From assembly GCF_035083965.1 (NCBI RefSeq), contig NC_089723.1, forward strand, positions 4,177,501 to 4,241,500: a stretch of 64,000 nt of DNA, in the 5' to 3' direction. How positions within the stretch are numbered: position 1 is the stretch's first letter; every line of letters starts with the position of its first letter. Origin of the DNA: Branchiostoma lanceolatum. Taxonomy: Eukaryota; Chordata; Leptocardii; Amphioxiformes; Branchiostomatidae. The position numbers and the translations under genes are program-made. Shown one piece after another: positions 55,897 to 64,000 of the stretch. The notes beneath the pieces were generated by a model. That model searched no databases. It saw only the letters and a program-made list of their open reading frames with translations, and had not been told where the DNA came from.

Positions 55897-58800
55897 GTAA
55901 GAAGTATCGACTCTTCTCTATAACACTACTTACATATTTTGCGTACAAGCACATGTTGGAAAGAAAGATTGACACGGAAAGCCTAAGCACGATCTACCCT
56001 CCCAACATCTGCTTGGAGAATATGGAGTCTATTGTAACGTTAGTCAAACGTCCAACATGCATGTGCATCGCCATTATTTGCTGTAAACTGTAGGCTATGG
56101 TTATATAACATAACGCCAAAACCGTCCAGCTTGCTGGGGCTTGTAAGGTTTGTACAGTTAAGCATAACACTTTTGAAATATCTATTTAGATCTGGCAGCA
56201 AGCTTAACTAGTTTCGCCGCTCTGGAGACCTTTTCATGAGGGCCTGCATGCTCTTTTCCGTAAGGCGTAAGCAGCCTATTTTCAGTTCCTGCAATTCGCC
56301 GTCTACGTTACGTAACTCGTAGCAAGGCGACCAAATTTTGCGTAATCGTCTTCCTTGATTTTACCGTAATACGTAGGGGGTTCTTTTCAATTCAGCGTAT
56401 TAAAACGCGTTGTCGGGACCACCATGCACATGCCCGTAGCCAGGGGGGGTTCGGGGGGTTCGTCCGAACCCCCCCACAGGCTTGAAGGTCCACTTTTTTA
56501 GGCTTGAAGGTCCACTTTTTCAGGCTTGAAGGTCCACTTTTAAATGTTCAAGATTTTTTTCAAGGCGGACTTACTTGTATCACAAGCAACGCCACAGAAG
56601 CTAGAATGCTAGAAAAAACTTTGTCTCTGATTTTCCCTCTGAATTTCTCTCAAAAACACAGAAAATGCCCTTTCAGAAGGTTCAATTCTTAGAATTTGAA
56701 ACGCGCGAAGGTCCACTTTTTAATGTACAAGGTTGTTTTTTTCTAGGCGGACTTATTTGTATCACACCAGCGGAGCTGGAATTCCTAGAAAAAACTGCTA
56801 ACTTTGTCTCTGATTTCTCTCTTTAAAATCATCTCAAAAACACAGGAAATGCCATATCAGAAGGTTCAATTTTTAAAATTTTCCGGGGGGGAATACCCCC
56901 GGACCCCCCTAGAAAGCTCGCGCCTGCGGCGCTCGTCTCGCGCCTACGGCGCTCGCTGGTCCTTCAAACATGAAAACGAACCCCCCCATTCAAAATCCTG
57001 GCTACGGGCATGATGCAGACCCTCTTTCATGATATCGACACATGATAGCAAGTGGAACGTTTCAGACATCTAAGCAGGACCAGACCGCAAATGGCCAACA
57101 AACGAGCCTCTATCGCCAACTTCACGTCAGCCAGTATTAACAAGCAACATGTGTAACCTGTTCAACCATGCCCAGTGCTAAAACTAGGGTAACTGACTAG
57201 AGATTGCAGACGCTATAAGAGAAGGGTTGAATCTAAACCGAATTTGGCATGCTTTACGGACCGCCACAAGAAGAGAAGAGTAACAAAATCTCATAACCCG
57301 AAAGATAACTTTGTCCGACAAGGGGTAGCCCTACTAGTACTTGTTGACAGTCACCATTTACATTTATTCATTTATTATTATTTATTTATTTATCTATTGC
57401 ACTTCTCCATGAAAATGGAAGGCACGACGGAACAGGTGTACCCCGCAGGGGTCACCTTTTCAAGTCCACCATGCCGAGAAAATATGTTCCTGTGAGATTC
57501 TACATAAAGGCTGCTAGTGCCTCCTTAAGTCGCATAGACTGCCATTAAGTCCCCTAGATGATACTGTAAATGCAGAAATGTCCGCTGCGGTCAAGTGTTC
57601 GCGGTTTTCGCGGTGAACTGCCTACCGCGAACTTAGAACCACCGCGAAAATCCGTTCCATTGAGTCACTGTAGCGATACTATTGTTTCAGACGCGAACTT
57701 GAAACCACCGCGAACACTCCATTTTGTCTCCACCACGAAATCAAATCCATCTCCGCGAAAATTTCTGCATTTACAGTATAAGAGCAGGTACTGCACATGT
57801 GGACATGCTGACGGTCTCCCACAAGTTCACATGACCCGCTGGGCTCCATGTCAAAAACTCATGCGGTTCTCGTTAGAAAGACCGCGAGATTTAATGAAGA
57901 CGAGAATGGAGAGCGTCATCTCAAAGTGAAGAATTCGAACCACGCTGGCATGCCCGCGAGTTAAAATCTTTCGAAAAGCTTTTGATACAGCAGCCTTAAG
58001 GTAATATGACTCTTAAGCAACTTGGGGTGAAACCATGGTGAGGTAAACTGTATTGTCTCGCAAAGCCTTGAAGACTTGAACACCCTGTATAACGTTTACA
58101 TGATCTCCAAAGATCATTACTAGTCGTACGTTGATGAAGGTTAGACATCCAGGCAATAATAAGATACGCCAAAGATAGTTACTCAAGCAACTGGATACAA
58201 TTTTGAAACGGTCAGACGATTCAGACAGCATCCGCTATCTTTCGTCAGTGACTCAGGAAGAAACTGGGAGAACCAGGCATTACTAGCTGTACCCATCACA
58301 CACCCCTTGTCGTTTAGGAAAGTTTTAATTGGATTCACCAGGAAGGCACGTTCAATTTCCTTGTTTAGTGAATGCTGCAGAAGAGACAGTTACAAGATTC
58401 TGATACACGGAGGTTATAGATGGTTGCAGGATCCAGGAAACTTAGCGCAAGGAAAGTGTTCCCATCTATTTCAGATTGGGACAAAACAAAGACACTTAAA
58501 CCAGCGGATTAACCCAATTGAAAACGTTACAGTGGATAATAGTCCCCACAAAAGAATATGATTATGAGTCTAACATGTGATTCAACAATGATCACGCCTT
58601 CACATGATTTTGCGCTGATCTAAGACCAAAGAGCTCAAGTCTAAAAAAAGGAGACGACCTCAGCTGGCCCCGGAATTTTCCTGGCGTTTGGCCAAGAATT
58701 TATCATGTATGTGGCAAAGATCAATCTGTGGCGGAACTAGGACGCGAAACGTGATGCTTGTCTCTGCGCTTTCTAAAGGCCCTGTCACACTTGTGCGTAT

Positions 58801-61800
58801 ATACAAGTCCGCAGGAGTTGCGTATTAACATGTTTTTGGTTTAGGTTAAGTTTGCAGCCGAAGAAGTGATTTCTTAGTTTCGATCACTTGGCTGCACAAC
58901 GGTGGGTCAAAGAAGAAAATAACTTTCTCCCCGCAAACCTTACTTAAACCAAAAAATGTTAATGCGCAACTCACGCGCCCTTCAATATACGCACAAGTGT
59001 GACAGGGCCCTAACAGCAACAGCTCCATCGCAAAGGCATGCGTAATTATAACGTTGTAGGAATATATGAATGAATAGACCTTTATTGCACATTTTTACCA
59101 TATATGCCTAGTATGTGCCATATTCATTGCACCGTTTGCACATATATGCATGTAGATAATGTCCCATTCAATAAAGACGACAACACGCAGGCCATGATGA
59201 AATAAGCTTATCTCAATCCAGATAAGCTGACTGAAACGCTATAGAGATGTGCATAGTACAAGTTCAGTCTACCAGGGAAATTTGCTGCACTCCAAATGTA
59301 AAGGTCCAGTTGCTTTTCATGCCCTCCGCCCTCTATGAAGTGACGTAAGAAAGTCAATTTTCAATTTTTCTAGATCCTGTTACATTGTAGAAAATGTGGC
59401 ATGCAACGCTTTGGCTTTTAGCTGCATGGTCATGAGCCGCAATACATCATTCTACCTTGTGAGGTAGTTTCGGTATTGACTCAATTTTTCTCCATACATT
59501 TTGCCCGTTATCCTAGGTGGTAGTTCCTGCCCTCCCACATGTACGGACCAGTCGAACAGCCCCGTATGCGGAACAGACGGGAGGACGTACAAGAACACCT
59601 GCTATCTTCAGATCGCCGCATGCGCCACAGGACGTGCAGGACTCACAGCTGCTGGAGCGCCGCCTTGCAAAGGTAAAGCGCATTGCAGGTGTAGTAGAAA
59701 CTCTGCTGTGCCGTCGAGAAAGGCTTTGCCCATGCGGTAAAAGAAACGTCTGCGAACATGCATTACTGCGACTAACTGTTACCATTTATTGTGTTGCAGC
59801 CGGGCCTAGTCCTAAGCCCGCACCAAAGCCCGCACCAACGCCGGCACCAAAGCCGGCACCCAAGCCAGATCCAAAGCCCACACCAAAGCCAGATCCAAAG
59901 CCCGCACCAAAGCCAGATCCAATGCCCGCACCAAACCCAGATAAGCCTGATCCAAGGCCGGATCCCAAGGCACCTGATGGTACCAAAACGAAAAAAAAAC
60001 TTCCTCCCTTCATGAAATTTTCTTCCTCTCATCTTGGTTCTAAAAATATCCTCAACATCACTTTATATCTCACAACAACGTTTAACCATCTTACTTAACT
60101 CCAATCAAATTATCTTAAAATGTATCTTTTCTACATCTAAAACAATTCTTATACCCATACGTACTTCAAATTTCTTATCAATCATTTCCTGTAGCTTTTA
60201 GATTACTCATGAATTAGATTTCATCCGTGTTGATAACGACGTCTATTTCGCAGGTTTCTGAATATCATTTCCTCGACCATTGTTTTTTTTTCTTCTTCTG
60301 GTAGACTAGCGTAGAGTCTTAGAATCTAACACGTTGTTTCTTCCCCAAGCTCATAATCTTTCTTTTTGATTTGTTGTCAATGTTACCTTGACCGAATGAC
60401 ATGGTTTGTGTTTTCAGTAACTTAACTATTTGTTCGTTGGTCCGTAGACAAATGTTTGTGAATATGATATTGATGGATTTTCATAGATAAGTAGCTCTTA
60501 CCTTCACTGTGAGATGAAGACATCTAGCGGATTCCTTCAGAACAGCAGTCTTACAGCAACATCAACAACAACAGCAATCAAACTTGAAAACATGCATGTA
60601 CCATTGGTCTATCTTGCCAAAACTTGGCACTTGAGAAACATGTACTCAAGAGTATTGCGAGAAAGTGTTTCGATACCAAAATGTCAGTGAAGTTGCATAA
60701 TGATAATGATGTGAGCGTGACAATGCCAAAAGTATCATTCAAATCTTTTATTGACAGGGAGAATTTTAGCCCACTTCATGAATTAGACTTCTGTTACCTC
60801 AATAATACCAAACACCTGGGCTAATTGTTTCGCCAAGAAACTTCGTTAATATGTGACTAAGTGCAGGATGAAAATCTGGGGGGGGGGGGGACTCGAATTT
60901 GAACGTTTACAGCACAGTCAATGGAAACGAACTTACCGTGTAAAGCTTTGGAACGCAGTCTGCATTTTCTGCATGGTCGACACACCGTGACCAATTCGAA
61001 TTGAGCTTTTCAAATCATTTCATACAGAGAGTGTGCTCCTATCCTCAATCGATGGTTTTAACAAATTTGACAAACAGACGTGAAGCGCCAAGCTGTCCGC
61101 CATGATCATGCGTGACGTCACGTGCTGTCTGGTTCCCATAGCAACCACGCGCTATTGTAATGCGATACAGTAACGAAGTTCGATATTCGCTACAGTACAA
61201 AATACATAGTGTAAGATTCTCATGACATACATGAATTGAATAACGTATGATATCACGAATTCTAGAAATTATGGCTCTCTTTGCATGGTTACTAAAGAGA
61301 TACCAATATAATACTGTGTGTCAAGCAATTAGGAAATCAACTATGAAGCCTGATATCTACATGTCTTCTTACATAACAGAAACTAAATCCGCCCCAGCTG
61401 GAGTCACAGCAAATACTTTCCATGGCAATACAAGTCTAAAAACCATCAATAGTTCATCTCTAGAAATAACATGTAGGATTCCAATTCTTTAATCACAAAA
61501 ACATCATCCCTTTTGTGTTTCAAAGGTTAACAATAAATGTTCATCCATGTGATGCTAACATTTAGGTCCAATACTCAAAGTAATCTCTATTCGGACTTTT
61601 ATCCGCTTCTTAAGTCTTTCTCTAGACTAGATGAATGAATCGCTACTTTGAACATGTAACTTATGTACAAGTGACATAGGGGGAGGATATAGGATTTCTA
61701 GCAAATTGACACGTGCCTAAACCTGTGGGTCATTGATAAAAATGCAGAAAGATCGCTTCAAAATTAGATACGTTTGATTTAGGCATACCTGTTAGTATCA

Positions 61801-63521
61801 TGATCATGATTAAGACTAATTGTTGTTGGCGTCATGACGTTATATCATAGCGAATAGCTTTGTTTCATCAACTGATTTGCCACGACTGTCTCACCAGGAT
61901 CACAGGTCGGATGCACGAATGAGGAGTTCATGTGCACCAGTGGAACTCAGTGCATCTTCCACAAGTACAGATGTGACGGAGAGTCCGACTGCAAGGATGG
62001 CACCGACGAAATCAGCTGCCCAGCGCGTAAGTAATGGATTGTGCCCAGCCATTTTCTGTACATGTCTAAATATGAAAAAAAAAATTGTTAAACGATCCAG
62101 TTAGGACTAAACCAATGCACCTATGCAACATCGCAACATGTTAATTGTCATGACCTGCATTTAGATTGTAAGAACGTAAACAAACAACAAAGGTATTTCA
62201 TATTTTCATTTATTGAAAAACAGAGAGAAATCTCAGAGGGAAAACTGCCCGTTACAGTTTCTTGAAGTATTTCCTCAATCATCAAGCGAACGCTAGCTAA
62301 TAGAACACGCAGGGAAGCCAAGTAATCTTCAAGAAGATATCGGGTACTCTCCCAGCAGAGGATCGTGGGGACCGATTTTGATCTTCTTATCATATGTCCT
62401 CGGTTGAGATAAAACATGGCATATGATATATAAAGGTCACAATATTGGCCACCGATCACTACTTGAGAAGGGGCCCGTGTTTTCTAAGGAGAGGGAGACT
62501 GTCATTAGGAAGAAAAACGGGGTATTTAGATAACTTTAGAGATATCCAAGAGGTAAAGGCTATGGGACGAATCGTCAACGAAAAATGATGTGTTTTTTTC
62601 CCACAGCGAATCCTTGCATGTACAACCAGTTCCGGTGTAAGACGGACGGAAAGTGTATCCCGGTTGTCTACCGGTGCGACAAGACCAAGGACTGCACCGA
62701 CGGGTCAGACGAGGATGCACCCTGCCGTAAGTCACGTCGCTTTAGACGTCATAGATCATAGGGATGTTCATTTGCAGTCACGTGACTATTACGTAACGGA
62801 ACGTCCGCCATGTTGGTAGGTTAAAGGCACGTGACATTCACAAGGATTGACTTCACAAACCATTTTCCATTCATATTGCGTGCTGACCGTGAGATAGAAA
62901 GGCTGCAGGAAGTCGGCGACGATGATTATTATCATTTCTGATTATGATTTCAGATATACTAGTGAAATTTCTAATCCGTTTCTGATGATGATGTTGTTTG
63001 TGATTTCTGATGATGATGAAAACGACGGTGATTTCTGATGATGATTTCAGATGATGATTTTAAATGATTTCAGATGATTTTTTAAAAATGATTTAAAAAT
63101 GATTTCTGATGATGGTGATTCCAATGATTTCTAGATCTGATGATGGTGATTCCAATGATTTCTGATGGTGCTGATGATTTCTGATGTTGATGATGACGAC
63201 GGTGATTTCTGATGAGGATTTCTGATGATGCTTGCATTTTTCTCTGTATGTTTAGACTCCATTTTAGATCTATTCATTTTTAACAAAGCTTATTGTTGCT
63301 TTTTCCTTGATACAGCTGGCGCCAAACCACCACCGACACCGAAGCCCGCTCCTAAGCCTACTCCAAAGCCTGCCCCGAAACCCACACCCAAGCCCGCTCC
63401 CAAGCCAACGTCCAAGCCCGCTCCCAAGCCGGTGCCACCAACTCAGCCGCCAAAACCGAAAACCTGCTACGAGAAATGCCACAAGCACACATCGCTGTGT
63501 GACGCTGCAGATAAATGTGTT
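54165..63521 (+). CDS. Gene E: secreted proline-rich LDLa-Kazal-LDLa-LDLa-laminin EGF protein (3' end outside)
   Basis: Exons seen: 54165-55896, 59517-59672, 59800-59979, 61898-62026, 62607-62726, 63316-63521; 2523 nt, 841 residues, continuing past the right edge. The start is the first of two Met codons ([20 protein letters not shown]) that begins a clear signal peptide; the frame stays open upstream to 54042, but that part is not leader-like. Order: signal peptide; basic/acidic linker; proline-rich region (about 62-532) built on PYPYP and RPAPQPAP units; LDLa (544-576); Kazal (582-628); PKPAPKPDP spacer (630-689); LDLa; LDLa; PKPTPKPAP spacer; first half of laminin EGF. Modules, order and intron phases match gene D, so the two are tandem paralogs. 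A final phase-0 exon completing the EGF domain is expected beyond 64000. Function unknown; probably extracellular matrix or mucus. Confidence 0.8.
56429..57012. mobile_element. ~580-bp element with internal duplication and 5-bp target duplication
   Basis: The ends CATGCCCGTAGCCAGG and CCTGGCTACGGGCATG are perfect inverted repeats flanked by ATGCA (56424-56428 and 57013-57017). The interior has two copies of a ~200-bp block (GAAGGTCCACTTTT to AGAAGGTTCAATT). It lies in intron 1 of gene E. Confidence 0.8.
57561..57780. mobile_element. MITE with TACTGTAAATGCAGAAAT ends
   Basis: A 220-bp palindromic element; the ends ATACTGTAAATGCAGAAAT and ATTTCTGCATTTACAGTAT are complementary. Inner GCGGTTTTCGCGGTGAACT pairs loosely with AACTTGAAACCACCGCGAA. 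Confidence 0.82.
58778..59010. mobile_element. PIF/Harbinger-like MITE, copy 6
   Basis: The cleanest copy: GGCCCTGTCACACTTGTGCG on the left, CGCACAAGTGTGACAGGGCC on the right, with TAAA before and TAAC after. Confidence 0.85.
59064..59200 (-). mobile_element. LINE 3' tail fragment (CATT-tailed family)
   Basis: GAATGAATAGACCTTTATTG is the complement of the AATAAAGGTCT-CATT tail seen at 17636 and 34146. Confidence 0.5.
59517..59672 (+). CDS. Gene E exon 2: Kazal module
   Basis: Phase 1-1 exon of 156 nt with a TAG acceptor and GTAAAG donor. It encodes a Kazal domain (CPPTC, then [20 protein letters not shown] and a final Cys). Unlike the gene D copy it keeps the canonical [11 protein letters not shown] core. 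The residue two after the second Cys, usually P1, is Asp. Confidence 0.86.
59800..59979 (+). CDS. Gene E exon 3: Lys-Pro spacer
   Basis: Phase 1-1 exon of 180 nt encoding [21 protein letters not shown] repeats with no cysteine. The donor GATG|GTACCA is weak but preserves phase with the next LDLa exon. Gene D has no equivalent exon at this point. Confidence 0.68.
59985..61890. other. Gene E intron 3, nothing recognised
   Basis: AT-rich intron between the Lys-Pro spacer exon and the second LDLa exon. It has a poly-G run near 60880 and no further paralogous exon. Confidence 0.45.
61898..62026 (+). CDS. Gene E exon 4: LDLa module 2
   Basis: Phase 1-1 exon of 129 nt. It encodes CTNEEFMC, then [16 protein letters not shown], a complete six-cysteine LDLa repeat. 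It is the counterpart of gene D 45920-46048. Confidence 0.87.
62607..62726 (+). CDS. Gene E exon 5: LDLa module 3
   Basis: Phase 1-1 exon of 120 nt. It encodes [16 protein letters not shown], then [11 protein letters not shown], an LDLa repeat. The acceptor CCCACAG and donor GTAAGT are strong. Confidence 0.88.
62920..63235. repeat. GATGAT/GATTTCT imperfect microsatellite
   Basis: Repeated TGATTTCTGATGATGAT units with interruptions, in the intron before the last visible exon of gene E. Confidence 0.85.
63316..63521 (+). CDS. Gene E exon 6: Lys-Pro spacer and first half of laminin EGF
   Basis: The exon enters in phase 1 and leaves in phase 0 (GTT|GTAAGT). It carries about 48 residues of KPAPKPTP repeats, then [18 protein letters not shown], closely matching gene D exon 5. 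The second half of the EGF domain must lie to the right of the window. Confidence 0.84.
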
Positions 63522-64000
63522 GTAAGTAAACGACCATATCATTTATTTGCTAAAAAACGATTCGATTATACTTTTTTTTTAATTTTCTACATTGGTTTTT
63601 CATAATAAGACAACAAATATAATAAGGGAAGCATCCAGCAATAACTGATCATGAACAGATAATGTGAAATCATATATAATAATAATAACAGAAGTTCGGT
63701 GTAAAGTTGCACATACACCGATAAGCAATAATGATAACATAAATTTCATCCAACAGAAATTTAAATGTAATGTAACATAAATCTAAGCATTTCCAACAAT
63801 GAAGAAACGAAACAATGAAGAATGCATATAAAACAAGATATTTAGCTGCATAAAGCTATATTAAAAGTGCCCCCATTTCCCCAGGTGCTTCTCCAGTTTG
63901 CCTTTCTTCAGGGCTATATAATATTCTATGATTCGATTCGATGATTTTGAAGTCACTCGGTAATGAAAGAAGCTACTAACACCAGGGCACACCAACCGCC

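Overview
The window looks like nuclear DNA of an invertebrate deuterostome, most likely a lancelet (Branchiostoma). Genes are split by GT-AG introns that keep their phase between paralogs. The deduced enzymes align closely with vertebrate sorbitol dehydrogenase. Introns are packed with small inverted-repeat transposons, tRNA-derived SINEs and truncated LINE ends. The species call is inference; no database was searched.

Left half (1-31.7 kb, minus strand): three head-to-tail copies of a sorbitol dehydrogenase (SORD) gene. Copy A (1-11692) leaves the window at its fifth exon. Copies B (13063-20757) and C (23740-31719) are complete, with nine coding exons of identical length in both and 351 residues each. 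Copy C keeps all polyol-contact residues. Copy B keeps both zinc sites and the NAD fold but has lost three substrate contacts. Copy C carries partial duplicates of exons 3, 4 and 5 in its introns. Intron 2 of copy A holds a 7.3-kb hAT-like transposon (3098-10403) with two opposed 22-unit arrays of a ~99-bp repeat.

Middle (31.7-34.6 kb): an intergenic stretch between divergently transcribed genes, with microsatellites, one foldback element and a LINE end.

Right half (34.6-64 kb, plus strand): two tandem paralogs for secreted modular proteins. Gene D (34571-48472) encodes signal peptide, LDLa, Kazal, LDLa, LDLa, a Pro-Gly spacer and a laminin-type EGF domain. Gene E (54165 to beyond 63521) has the same modules in the same order and intron phases, but with long proline-rich spacers; its first exon carries a ~470-residue proline repeat that could itself be removed as an in-frame intron. 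Intron 1 of gene D contains a 5'-truncated LINE whose ORF has reverse transcriptase, a CCHC-type finger and a restriction-like endonuclease.

The SORD cluster should act in the polyol pathway (sorbitol to fructose, NAD-dependent), with copy B probably diverged in substrate. Genes D and E look extracellular or matrix-associated with possible protease-inhibitor modules; nothing links them functionally to the SORD genes beyond proximity. All splice sites were assigned by eye from reading frame, phase and paralog comparison.
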